Shown piece by piece: positions 7,977 to 16,006 of a stretch of 64,000 nt of DNA. This stretch comes from Actinomycetes bacterium (GTDB lineage Bacteria > Actinomycetota > Actinomycetes > Propionibacteriales > Propionibacteriaceae): the NCBI GenBank assembly GCA_023443125.1, contig JAEZVO010000021.1:1-64000 (forward strand), read 5' to 3'. How positions within the stretch are numbered: the stretch's first letter is position 1; each line of letters opens with the position of its first letter. The position numbers and the translations under genes were made by a program. The notes beneath the pieces are model-generated. The model was not told the origin of the DNA, searched no databases, and was given only the letters and a program-made list of their open reading frames with translations.

Positions 7977-8621
7977 ATGAACAATAAGCTTGCCATCACA
8001 GCTATCGCGGTCCTCGCCATCTCGACGCTCGCCGCGTGTGGAGGCGATACAGAACAGTCCACCACCGGTGAACGCGCTACCCCACAGACGACGGCTCCAG
8101 CCTCCACCGCCGAGAGCCCCATAGAAGGAGAAACGCCGTCGGCTTCGCCATCCTCCATCGAAACCGCAGAGGAGAAACCCCCGGCACAGCCCCAGCACGA
8201 GCCCGGTTCCCCCGAAGATGCCGCCCTCGCCCGCAGCATCGCAGTGAAGCAAGTAGCAGCAGAAGGCCACGACGGTGGGGTGGTCATCGCACAGGATTTG
8301 GAAGAGAGCAACGACCGGTGGGAGGTTGACGTTCTCGTCGCGAATAAGCGCTACGAAGTGCAAGTAACTACTGCCGATTCCTCTGCAAAAATCGACGACG
8401 TTGAAGATGCCGACGATGAAGATCGTGCCGCTGCGAAGGCTCCTGTCACCATCGCTGCTGCCATCGACGCCGCCGTTGCACACACCGCAGGCATCATCGA
8501 AAACGTGGACTGGGAAGACGACGGGCATTGGCAGGTAGAGATCCGTCCTGACGGATCCAACGACGAGGTGGAGCTCAACGTCGACCCGAAATCTGGGTCC
8601 GTGTCTAAAGACGACGACTAG
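7977..8621 (+). CDS. PepSY-like lipoprotein
   Basis: This 214-aa protein starts MNNKLAITAIAVLAISTLAACGG, with a lipobox LAAC, so it is probably an acylated surface lipoprotein. A Thr/Ser/Pro/Glu-rich linker (about residues 25-78) leads into two PepSY-like repeats. The first is around DAALARSIAVKQVAAEGHDG...WEVDVLVANKRYEVQVTTADS, the second around TIAAAIDAAVAHTAGIIENV...WQVEIRPDGSNDEVELNVDP. The protein is very acidic. PepSY domains occur in peptidase inhibitors and secreted regulators, but the role here cannot be told. It is divergent from the DUF2207-like gene, with a 151-base shared upstream region. Confidence 0.72.
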   Translation: MNNKLAITAIAVLAISTLAACGGDTEQSTTGERATPQTTAPASTAESPIEGETPSASPSSIETAEEKPPAQPQHEPGSPEDAALARSIAVKQVAAEGHDGGVVIAQDLEESNDRWEVDVLVANKRYEVQVTTADSSAKIDDVEDADDEDRAAAKAPVTIAAAIDAAVAHTAGIIENVDWEDDGHWQVEIRPDGSNDEVELNVDPKSGSVSKDDD

Positions 8622-8648
8622 TACTGTCAGCCCGCACCCGCTCGACGA

Positions 8649-8905
8649 TCAACTCACGGTGCTCCCAGTCGGGCAAGACGGGCTGAACTTCACCCTATCC
8701 GTGCTCCCACCCGCGCGCACGAGCACAGGCAGCCGTTCCAATGGAGCGTCGAGTTCCAGCCATTGCCCTGGGCTCGAAGAACTCGCAGGGGCGATCAAAC
8801 TCATACCAGCCGAGCCCGCCGACAGGCAGGTGGACGCGGTGCCGTCGCTCGCCCTCGTCGACGACGCTCGCCAAACGCAGGAGGGCCCCGCGCAAGCGGG
8901 AACAA
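8649..8905 (-). pseudogene. Relic of a GH31 alpha-glucosidase C-terminal region
   Basis: Two minus-strand frames together spell a GH31-like C-terminal segment. The first frame (within 8695-8895) reads LRLASVVDEGERRHRVHLP, then GWYEF. The second (within 8649-8800) continues with WLELDAPLERLPVLVRAGG. In intact GH31 enzymes this is the ...VxLPxGxWYxF...xxAPLxxxPVxVRAGxx block. The switch of frame, lack of a start and absence of the catalytic domain show a decayed fragment of a few hundred bases. There is no related intact gene in the window. Confidence 0.55.
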
Positions 8906-8906
8906 T

Positions 8907-8954
8907 TAAGGAATGCTGGAACCCACGGTTTCGGGTGGCTTCCAGCATTCCTTA
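8907..8954. terminator. Perfect 15-bp inverted repeat
   Basis: TAAGGAATGCTGGAA (8907-8921) and TTCCAGCATTCCTTA (8940-8954) are perfect inverted copies around an 18-base loop. It lies between the GH31 relic and the fic fragment. It could be an old terminator or the end of a lost element. No T-run follows. Confidence 0.55.
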
Positions 8955-9009
8955 TTCATCCAATCCACACCACGGCGGTGTAGAGCGTCAAGAACAACGA
9001 CGGAGCCCG

Positions 9010-9214
9010 ACCCTCCGCCCTGGAAGAACTGTGCAGCGCAGGCATCTTGCGGCGCTCCCGCCGTCAACGGATGGTGTTGTACCAATGCGACGATGTGCTC
9101 GACCTGGCCACCCTGGCTGAACGTCGCCTCGCCAGCACACAGTTCGACACATGTGTGAGCGCCCCGACGAAACCCGTTCCCACATGGCCCGTACTTCCAT
9201 CCGAGCTGGCATGA
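9010..9214 (+). pseudogene. Partial duplicate of the fic gene 3' end
   Basis: Bases 9013-9180 match 6333-6500 of the fic gene at most positions, in the same reading frame. The translation (ALEELCSAGILRRSRRQRM, then LYQCDDVLDLATLAERRLAS) matches fic from about residue 368 to 424, then diverges and ends with TGA at 9212-9214. There is no start codon, no Fic active site and no ribosome-binding site, so it is a broken copy. The sequence just before it (8996-9018) matches 22264-22286 with one change, so the fragment joins terminator-like DNA to a piece of fic. Confidence 0.8.
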
Positions 9215-9253
9215 TCCAAGTGCGGCTACTGTCGGGGCCTCAGGGAGGTTGCT

Positions 9254-9460
9254 ATGACATTAAATCGACGTACTTTTGCGAGTCTGTCCGTGCTGGGTGT
9301 GGCGGCCTGTTCCCCATCGATGGCCCAAGCGATGGACCATCATCAAGTCACAGCGGAAAAAGAGCATCAATACGACAAACCGACTCCCGATGACGGTGAT
9401 CAATGCCGGACGACAGCTCCCACAGCTTCTGCCAAACCGGCCATGTCGCGTAGTCGATAG
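9254..9460 (+). CDS. Small exported lipoprotein-like hypothetical protein
   Basis: This 68-aa product starts MTLNRRTFASLSVLGVAACS, with a twin-arginine-like NRRTF followed by a hydrophobic stretch and a lipobox-like VAAC. GGGAGG lies about 6 bases before the ATG, which supports translation. After the signal sequence only a short His/Asp/Thr-rich region remains. The gene may be truncated or frameshifted, because another frame stays open to 9560. No family was recognised. It lies at the edge of the decayed region before the type I-E locus. Confidence 0.5.
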   Translation: MTLNRRTFASLSVLGVAACSPSMAQAMDHHQVTAEKEHQYDKPTPDDGDQCRTTAPTASAKPAMSRSR

Positions 9461-9622
9461 ATGGCAAGGCCCCTACAGGCACAATGCCGAAGTGAGCATC
9501 GTCGCCCAGGATGCCCAATTCTGCAAGGGATCACGGAACTCCAGCCTGTCCTGGCGTTGAGGTTGGCGCTCGGTGCGCTTGCTCCCGAAGCACGCTCGGT
9601 ACACTGGTCATGCGGCCCAGCG

Positions 9623-9655
9623 TCCCTCCCCGAGGGATGACCCTCTGATCAGGGT
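9623..9655. promoter_or_regulatory. Two small inverted repeats upstream of cas3
   Basis: TCCCT-CCCCG-AGGGA (9623-9637) and ACCCT-CTGATC-AGGGT (9640-9655) lie in tandem. With the repeat-like hairpin (9670-9687) and the operator-like palindrome (9697-9714), they make four stem-loop-forming sequences in under 100 bases before cas3. The rest of 9461-9622 shows no gene. Confidence 0.4.
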
Positions 9656-9665
9656 GACTGCCGCA

Positions 9666-9693
9666 GTGTTCCCCGCGAAAGCGGGGATTACGC
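9666..9693 (+). repeat. Orphan degenerate type I-E CRISPR repeat before cas3
   Basis: Aligned with the 28-nt array repeat, 22 of 28 positions agree (starts GTGTTCCCCGCGAAAGCGGG). The stem CCCCGC/GCGGGG that Cas6e recognises is intact, and the loop is GAAA instead of GCGA. It has the same orientation as the cas genes and lies 52 bases before the cas3 start. It is over 9 kb from the main array. Confidence 0.75.
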
Positions 9694-9696
9694 AAT

Positions 9697-9738
9697 TTAT
9701 CAGTAACCTGATAAGTGTTACTAACGTCATGCTATGGT
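9697..9738 (+). promoter_or_regulatory. Probable cas operon promoter with overlapping operator palindrome
   Basis: TATGGT (9733-9738) fits the actinobacterial -10 consensus TANNNT and ends 6 bases before ATG 9745, the spacing of a leaderless transcript. The perfect palindrome TTATCAG-TAAC-CTGATAA (9697-9714) covers the expected -35 region, so a bound regulator would block or help RNA polymerase. A second, overlapping inverted repeat (AGTAAC 9702-9707, GTTACT 9717-9722) is present. Confidence 0.55.
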
Positions 9739-9744
9739 GCCATC

Positions 9745-12705
9745 ATGGAAGACGAGGAAGTCGACCCCTGCTTTGCAGGCCAACAAATTGAGGGCAACCA
9801 AGACATCGACACATTCGCGAGCCTGTCGCCTCAAGCCCGTGCTGTCTGGGCCAAGTCCGAGGGACGCAATGCCTGGCTGCCCTTGGCACAGCACATGCGA
9901 GACTCACAGCTCGTCGCTCTTCACCTGTATGACGAGTACGTGGCCGACTCGGTGCGCACCCGCTGGGAGCAGGAACCACCGGGCCCCGACGGCATGCGCC
10001 GTCTCGTCTCGTTTTTGATAGCCACGCACGACATCGGCAAGGCCGCGCCGGTGTTTGCAGCCCAGCACGAGGGGCTCGCTCAGCGCGCACGCGACGTCGG
10101 TCTGCCTTGTCCGCCAATGGCCGAGCTCGCCGTCGACCGGAAAGAGATGCCACACTCTGTCGTCGGCGCACACGCGATTACCACGTGGCTGCAGGAGCGG
10201 CGGATCGACAGGCAGGTCGCACTCAGCCTCGCATCGATCGCCGGTGCTCATCACGGTCGCCCCGTAGCCAAGTCACAACTACTTATCAAACGCCGCAGGA
10301 CGCCACTGGGAAATCCCGCTTGGCACAGCATTCGTACGGAGTTTCTCGATTGGATGAGCGAGCTCACAGGATTCGAGTCCCTCCTGGCCGACGAGGTCTC
10401 GCTCGACCTAACCCTCGCCACCTTAGTTGAGATCAGCGGCCTCACTGTGGTGGCCGACTGGCTCGCGAGCAACACACGCTTCTTTCCATTGACGCCGTGG
10501 GACGAACCAGGCCTCCTTCCTGAAGCCGATCTACTCCGAGCTGAATCGGGTTGGGACGAGGTAGCCTTTCCTCGCGCTTGGGCGCCGACGCCCATCGAAA
10601 CCGACCCAGAGTCCGCCTTCCGGGAGCGATTCGACTGGGACTCCAGTTACTCGCCGACGAAGGTGCAAAAGGCGGCATTCGAGATCGCGAAGCAGCACGA
10701 CGTTGGCCTGCTGTGCATCGAAACGTCCACCGGGGCGGGTAAAACCGAGGCCGCGCTGATGGCTGCACATCTGCTTGCAAGCAGGAATGGTTCACAAGGG
10801 GTGCTCGTCGCGCTGCCCACGCAAGCCACCACAAACGCAATGTTCAACCGCGTGCTCCCCTGGCTTGAGCGGCTCCCCGAGTGCCCCCCGGATGTCCCCG
10901 CATGGGCCGTCATGCTGGGCCACGGCAAGAATGCGCTCCATCCGAAGTTTGCAGCCATGCTGGAGCAGGTCCGTATCTTCGACACGAACGACTACTCCGA
11001 ACAGTACGAGTCCGAGGACGATACGGGCGAGGATCAAGCCAGACGGCCGGCCGAGAGCTACCTCAACACCAACGCCGTCGCGCATCGCTGGTTCGCAAGC
11101 GCCAAGCGCCGCCTGCTGGCCAACTTCGCCATCGTTACGATCGACCAGCTCCTCATGGGGGCGCTCATGCGCAAGCACCTGCCGCTGGCCCACTTTGCCT
11201 TGTCGGGCAAAGTCATCGTCATTGACGAGGCGCACGCATCAGACGTCTTCATGAACGTCTATCTAGATTCGGTGCTCAGCTGGCTCGGCGCCTACGGCGC
11301 TCCGGTCATTGTCCTCTCGGCTACCCTCACGGAGCGCCGACGCAAGGACATGCTGGCCGCCTACGCCGCAAATCGAGCCCCTGAGATCGAGGCACTCGAG
11401 TTCCGTGATGAGGATTACCCCGTGATCACGATGGTTCCTCGCGACGACTCCCACGCGTTGAAGCTCGTCGTTGACGAACCCACGAAGCCGCGCGAAGTGT
11501 CGGTCGACTGGGTTAATGAAGAGCGACTGGTCGACGCTGTACTCGCGGGCCTCACAGACGGCGGGTGTGCGCTCATCATCCGCAACACGGTACGAGACGC
11601 GCAATGCACTCTGGAGGCGCTACGCGCAGCGGGCGTCGACGACCTCATGCTCTCCCACGCAGGGTTCCTCGCTGCGGATCGCGTGCGCAAGGACGCCAAT
11701 CTCACCAGCCGCTTCGGCCCACCGGGCGAGGCGCTGCGCCCAGCTCGTGCAGTGGTGGTGGCTACCCAAGTAGTCGAGCAGAGTCTCGACGTCGACTTCG
11801 ATGTCCTCTTCACAGATCTGGCGCCGATGGACCTACTGCTGCAGCGCATCGGCCGTCTGCACCGCCACGTTCGACCGAGACCAAGAGGCTGCCAGACTGC
11901 GAGAATGCACATCATCGGCGATGCCGGCACCTCGAGGGTACTGCCGTCACCATCCGAGGGAAGCCGCCACGTCTATGGCCAACATCTACTGCTTCGGACC
12001 GCAGCCGCGATGGCCGATCATGGGGCAAGCATCTCGATTCCCACCGACGTGAGCAGGCTCGTCGCATGCGCGCTCGGCGACGAGCCGGTGGGTCCTGAGG
12101 GCTGGCAGTTGGCGCTCGAAGAAGCCAGAGCTGAGTACGAGACAAAGCTGGAGGCCCAGCGTAGGAAGGCGGGTGTCTGGGCACTAGCCCCCTACGGCAC
12201 CTGGGGCTCCGAACCCGAAGACCTCGGCGATTGGCTGCCGCTCGCCCATGAGTACTCCGACGGCGAACTGGATGCCGCAGTTCGCGACATCGAGCCCACG
12301 GTCGAGGTGATCGTGGTACCCCTCTCTCCTGACGGATCGACGGCAATGCGTCCACCTTGGCACCAGGAATTGTCAGAGGTGCCTGACATCCTTGATACCA
12401 CGAGCCTTCCAAGCGACGTCCTCGCCCGCGAGATCGCCTCTTGGACAGTACGTTTGCCACGTCGCATCACATTCCGAGGTCTCGGAGAAGTGGTGCGTCT
12501 GATCGACGATGATCCCGTCACCCGGCGCTGGCTGTGGAGACGTCATCCCCTCCTCAAGGGCGAGCTACTGCTCCCCATGGTTCAGTCCGATGATGAAAGG
12601 AACGAGTTGCACACCGAGTTGAACATCGAGGGCCGGGTGCATCATTTGCGATACACCCCCGAGCTCGGTCTGGAGGTGATCGATGATGGGGTTCAATCTT
12701 GTTGA
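9745..12705 (+). CDS. cas3: Type I-E helicase-nuclease Cas3
   Basis: This 986-aa protein combines an N-terminal HD nuclease domain (H95-D96 in ATHDIGKA, later AGAHHGRP) with a DExD/H helicase: Walker A TSTGAGKT with Lys333, and DEAH box at 494-497. Later it has STRVxxQSLD-like ATQVVEQSLDVDFD and QRIGRLHRH. Cas3 is recruited by DNA-bound Cascade and unwinds and degrades the target. The frame opens at GTG 9715, but ATG 9745 is preferred because TATGGT lies 6 bases upstream and no ribosome-binding site is seen. It is the first gene of the cas operon and overlaps cse1 by 23 bases. Length and motifs look intact. Confidence 0.95.
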   Translation: MEDEEVDPCFAGQQIEGNQDIDTFASLSPQARAVWAKSEGRNAWLPLAQHMRDSQLVALHLYDEYVADSVRTRWEQEPPGPDGMRRLVSFLIATHDIGKAAPVFAAQHEGLAQRARDVGLPCPPMAELAVDRKEMPHSVVGAHAITTWLQERRIDRQVALSLASIAGAHHGRPVAKSQLLIKRRRTPLGNPAWHSIRTEFLDWMSELTGFESLLADEVSLDLTLATLVEISGLTVVADWLASNTRFFPLTPWDEPGLLPEADLLRAESGWDEVAFPRAWAPTPIETDPESAFRERFDWDSSYSPTKVQKAAFEIAKQHDVGLLCIETSTGAGKTEAALMAAHLLASRNGSQGVLVALPTQATTNAMFNRVLPWLERLPECPPDVPAWAVMLGHGKNALHPKFAAMLEQVRIFDTNDYSEQYESEDDTGEDQARRPAESYLNTNAVAHRWFASAKRRLLANFAIVTIDQLLMGALMRKHLPLAHFALSGKVIVIDEAHASDVFMNVYLDSVLSWLGAYGAPVIVLSATLTERRRKDMLAAYAANRAPEIEALEFRDEDYPVITMVPRDDSHALKLVVDEPTKPREVSVDWVNEERLVDAVLAGLTDGGCALIIRNTVRDAQCTLEALRAAGVDDLMLSHAGFLAADRVRKDANLTSRFGPPGEALRPARAVVVATQVVEQSLDVDFDVLFTDLAPMDLLLQRIGRLHRHVRPRPRGCQTARMHIIGDAGTSRVLPSPSEGSRHVYGQHLLLRTAAAMADHGASISIPTDVSRLVACALGDEPVGPEGWQLALEEARAEYETKLEAQRRKAGVWALAPYGTWGSEPEDLGDWLPLAHEYSDGELDAAVRDIEPTVEVIVVPLSPDGSTAMRPPWHQELSEVPDILDTTSLPSDVLAREIASWTVRLPRRITFRGLGEVVRLIDDDPVTRRWLWRRHPLLKGELLLPMVQSDDERNELHTELNIEGRVHHLRYTPELGLEVIDDGVQSC

Positions 12706-14281
12706 CGAGCCCTGGATCCCCGTGACCACTACCGCAGGGAAGACGCGAGATGTCTCGTTACCCGAGCTGTTCGCAGACGCGACGACGATCCGTCGGATCA
12801 GCGCTCCGCTGCCGACGGTCTCCTTCGCCTTGCTGAGGCTGGCACTTGCGATCACCCACCACGCGATCGGATTCCATTCCCGAACGTCCATTGAAAGGGC
12901 TTTGGATGAGGGCGTGGACACGTCGCGCATCCTGCAGTACCTCCAGAAGTACCACGACCGGTTCGATCTCTTCGACGACAAGCGCCCCTTCTATCAGGTG
13001 GCCACGCTGCGCACTGCTAAGGGGACTGCGTCGGGTTTGGAGATGCTGATCAGTGACGTCCCCAACGGGCACCCGTTCATGACCACCCGTATGGGCCGCG
13101 GCCTCGAACGCATCAGCCCCGCCGAGGCGGCCCAGTGGCTGGTCCATGCGCAGGCCTACGACCCGTCGGGTATTCGTTCTGCGGCGGTCGGAGATCCTCT
13201 GGCCAAGGGCGGCAAGGGATATCCGACGGGGCCCGGTTGGGTAGGACGCATCGGCGGAGTGGCCCTGCACGGCCGACACTTCTCAGAAACCTTGGTCTTC
13301 AACCTAGCGCCGCTCCCCGAGCATCCGGATGATGTCCCGGTGTGGGCTCTCGCCCAGCCGCAAACCGAGCAGCGTCAGTTGGAGGCTGAACCTGCGGGGC
13401 CTCTGTCTGTCCTGACATGGCAGGCACGTCGCATCCGCCTCGTGGGGGATCCGTCAGGAGTCACCGGCATCGTCCTCGCCCAAGGCGATCAGCTCAAGGA
13501 GCAAAACCGGCAGACACTCGAGGCGATGACCGCGTGGCGATACTCGAAGCCCCAGACGACCAAGCTCAAGGTCAAGACGTATATGCCGAACAAGCACGAT
13601 CCGGCTCGGTCCGTCTGGCGAGGGATGCCCGTGCTGCTCGGCGTGGGGTCCAGACAAGTGGACGGATCCCCAGCCCACCTGCCTCCTGCCACACTCACCC
13701 AGCTCCAGGAGTCATCGCTTGACGACACCTATGATCTCCGCGCAGCTATTGAGGTAGTCGGTATGGACTACGGCCCACAAGAAGCCACCGTCGAGGAGGT
13801 GGTGCACGACATCCTCGATTTCCGTCTCTCGCTATTGACAGACGACGGAGCCGAAGTGCGGGAAATGCTCGACGGCTGCATAGCGCAGGCGGACACATGT
13901 GTCTGGGCCTTGGGAAGGATGGGCGCCAACATCGCCGCGGCCAGCGGAGATTTCGACGGCCTCGACGGTGCTCGTGACAGGGCCATGCTGCAAGCGTGGT
14001 CCGCCCTCGATGCGCCGGCAAGAGAGTGGCTCTCCCAGCTCTCCGCGTCCAGCTCCGTCACCGACGAGCACAGACGGTGGCAGCAGATCGTCGCCGACAC
14101 CCTCATCGAGGAGGCACAGCGCCTCGCCAATGCAGCCAGCCCGGCAGCCATCGTCGGGCGGCAGACCAAGCATGGTTACATGACCGCAGGCTTGGCAGAG
14201 GCATACTTCCGCGCCACGTTGCGCAAGGAGCTCCAGCTCGTGTTTAAATCCACTGACCATCAGGAGGCCGACGATGAATGA
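12683..14281 (+). CDS. casA: Cascade large subunit Cse1 (Cas8e/CasA)
   Basis: This 532-aa protein has the Cse1 signature start FNLVDEPWIPV and the family features LLRLALAITH and RPFYQV (PAM recognition and Cas3 recruitment are the roles of this subunit). GGAGGTG lies 5 bases before the ATG. The gene starts inside the end of cas3 and overlaps cse2 by 8 bases, so translation is likely coupled. It is of typical length for actinobacterial Cse1. Confidence 0.95.
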   Translation: MMGFNLVDEPWIPVTTTAGKTRDVSLPELFADATTIRRISAPLPTVSFALLRLALAITHHAIGFHSRTSIERALDEGVDTSRILQYLQKYHDRFDLFDDKRPFYQVATLRTAKGTASGLEMLISDVPNGHPFMTTRMGRGLERISPAEAAQWLVHAQAYDPSGIRSAAVGDPLAKGGKGYPTGPGWVGRIGGVALHGRHFSETLVFNLAPLPEHPDDVPVWALAQPQTEQRQLEAEPAGPLSVLTWQARRIRLVGDPSGVTGIVLAQGDQLKEQNRQTLEAMTAWRYSKPQTTKLKVKTYMPNKHDPARSVWRGMPVLLGVGSRQVDGSPAHLPPATLTQLQESSLDDTYDLRAAIEVVGMDYGPQEATVEEVVHDILDFRLSLLTDDGAEVREMLDGCIAQADTCVWALGRMGANIAAASGDFDGLDGARDRAMLQAWSALDAPAREWLSQLSASSSVTDEHRRWQQIVADTLIEEAQRLANAASPAAIVGRQTKHGYMTAGLAEAYFRATLRKELQLVFKSTDHQEADDE

Positions 14282-14882
14282 CACATTCCGGTGCGGTCGG
14301 TTCGTGACGTCACGAATCCACCGGATCATCGGTGATCACCCCGGATCACTGAATCCCAATGGGCGCGCCATGCTCGCGCAACTGCGGCAGGCCATCAGCA
14401 AAGAGCCCGGCACGGTGCCCGCGGTGTGGCCCATCACGTTGGAAGGACTGCCGGAGTTCGACGGGCGCACCCAGGCATGGGTCGAGACGGCTGTGCATAC
14501 CGCACTGACACTATTCGCCCTGCACCAGCAGTCGCAATCGGCCCCCATGCACAGCACCAACGCCTCTTTCGGATCCGCAGTGCGCGCCCTCGCTGAGCAC
14601 ACCGCGGGCTCCGACGGACCGCACTCGAGCCCGGCCTATCGTCGTTTTACGGCTCTGTGCACCACGACCGATATCCATGCCCTGCTCGTCCATGCCCGCG
14701 GCTTGATCACCCAGATGCGCTCCCACGGTATCCCCTTCGACTACGGGAGATTCGCCGACGACCTGTATTACTTCCAGGTCCCCGGCCACGCGGCGTCAAT
14801 CCAACGCACGTGGGGCCGCCAATTCCACAGACTGTCCACCGCCAATGCTGGCAACACCACCCGAGAAGGAGCCCCCGAATGA
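14274..14882 (+). CDS. casB: Cascade small subunit Cse2 (CasB)
   Basis: This 202-aa protein follows cse1 in the fixed type I-E order and has Cse2-like features: LNPNGRAMLAQLRQAI near the N-terminus and FDYGRFADDLYYFQVPGHAASIQRTWGRQFHR at the C-terminal end (cited here in short form). Cse2 forms a dimer along the Cascade backbone and stabilises the R-loop. AGGAGG is placed before ATG 14274. Its stop overlaps the cas7e start as ATGA. Confidence 0.92.
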   Translation: MNDTFRCGRFVTSRIHRIIGDHPGSLNPNGRAMLAQLRQAISKEPGTVPAVWPITLEGLPEFDGRTQAWVETAVHTALTLFALHQQSQSAPMHSTNASFGSAVRALAEHTAGSDGPHSSPAYRRFTALCTTTDIHALLVHARGLITQMRSHGIPFDYGRFADDLYYFQVPGHAASIQRTWGRQFHRLSTANAGNTTREGAPE

Positions 14883-16006
14883 CCACGTACGTCGAGATCC
14901 ACGCCATCCAGACGGTGCCACCGTCCTGCATCAACCGCGACGACACCGGCGCACCGAAGACTGCCACCTACGGCGGTGTCACTCGTGCCCGCGTCTCCAG
15001 CCAGGCTTGGAAGTCAGCCATCCGCGACGACTTCAACCATAGATTGGACCCGAAGGAAATCGGTACTCGTAGTACCCAGATCGTCTCTGAGATCGCCAAA
15101 TCAGTCGTGCAGCTTGATCCGGATCTGACAGACTCGGCGGTCGACCTGGGCGTGGCTGCTATGGAAGCTGCCGGGTTCAAGAAGCCCGTCGCGAAAACCC
15201 GCGGTAAGGACAAGACCCAGGGAGACCCGGAGACCGGCTACCTGGTGTTCCTCTCTCAGCGGCAGATCGACGCCCTGGCCAAGGCGGCTGTGGAGGCCAG
15301 CTCGGAGCCAGATCCGGGCAAGGCTATGAAAGCAGCAAAGGTGAAGGATCTGGTCAACGCCGACCACTCAGTAGACATCGCGCTATTCGGCCGCATGATC
15401 GCCGACAGCACCGATCTCAATGTTGACGCGGCCTGCCAAGTGGCCCACGCCCTGAGCGTGCACGAGGCTGAGCCACAGTTCGATTTCTACACCGCAGTCG
15501 ACGATGCCCGAGCCCGCGACGAGGATGAAGTGGATGCCGGTGCAGGCATGATGGGTACGGTCGGGTTCGTGTCAGCCACGTTCTACCGCTACGCCGCCAT
15601 CAACGTCGATCAGCTCCAGCTCAACCTGGGCTCCAGGGAAGCCGCCCAGCGTGCTGTCGTTGCGTTCCTGCAGGGATTCATTGAGTCCATGCCGACAGGC
15701 AAGATCAATACCTTCGCTAACGCCACCCGTCCAGCGGCAGTAGTCGTGACGGTGGCGGAGGGCCAGCCTACGAGTCTCGTCGAGGCCTTCGAAGATCCGG
15801 TGCGTGCCGACGGCGGCTTCGTGAAGCCGGCCATCGCGCGCCTGACAGCACACGCCAGCGAAGTGTTCGAGACCTGGCGCAAGCCGAAGGCAACGTTCGT
15901 CGTTGGTCTGCCCTCTGCCATCGACGGCCTGCAGGAGCTCGGCCAGCACGTCTCTGCCGATGAGCTCTACTCTCAGGTGTCCAGCCAGATCTCGGAGTCA
16001 GCGTGA
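14879..16006 (+). CDS. casC: Cascade backbone subunit Cas7e (CasC/Cse4)
   Basis: This 375-aa protein starts MTTYVEIHAIQTVPPSCINR, matching the family opening (IH.IQ..PPS..NRDD.G.PK). The conserved GGVTRARVSSQAWKSAIR follows. Six copies coat the crRNA spacer in Cascade. The frame is open upstream to 14657, but the ATG overlapping the cse2 stop (ATGA) is the sensible start and has AGAAGGAG upstream. Its stop overlaps the GTG of cas5e. Confidence 0.95.
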   Translation: MTTYVEIHAIQTVPPSCINRDDTGAPKTATYGGVTRARVSSQAWKSAIRDDFNHRLDPKEIGTRSTQIVSEIAKSVVQLDPDLTDSAVDLGVAAMEAAGFKKPVAKTRGKDKTQGDPETGYLVFLSQRQIDALAKAAVEASSEPDPGKAMKAAKVKDLVNADHSVDIALFGRMIADSTDLNVDAACQVAHALSVHEAEPQFDFYTAVDDARARDEDEVDAGAGMMGTVGFVSATFYRYAAINVDQLQLNLGSREAAQRAVVAFLQGFIESMPTGKINTFANATRPAAVVVTVAEGQPTSLVEAFEDPVRADGGFVKPAIARLTAHASEVFETWRKPKATFVVGLPSAIDGLQELGQHVSADELYSQVSSQISESA

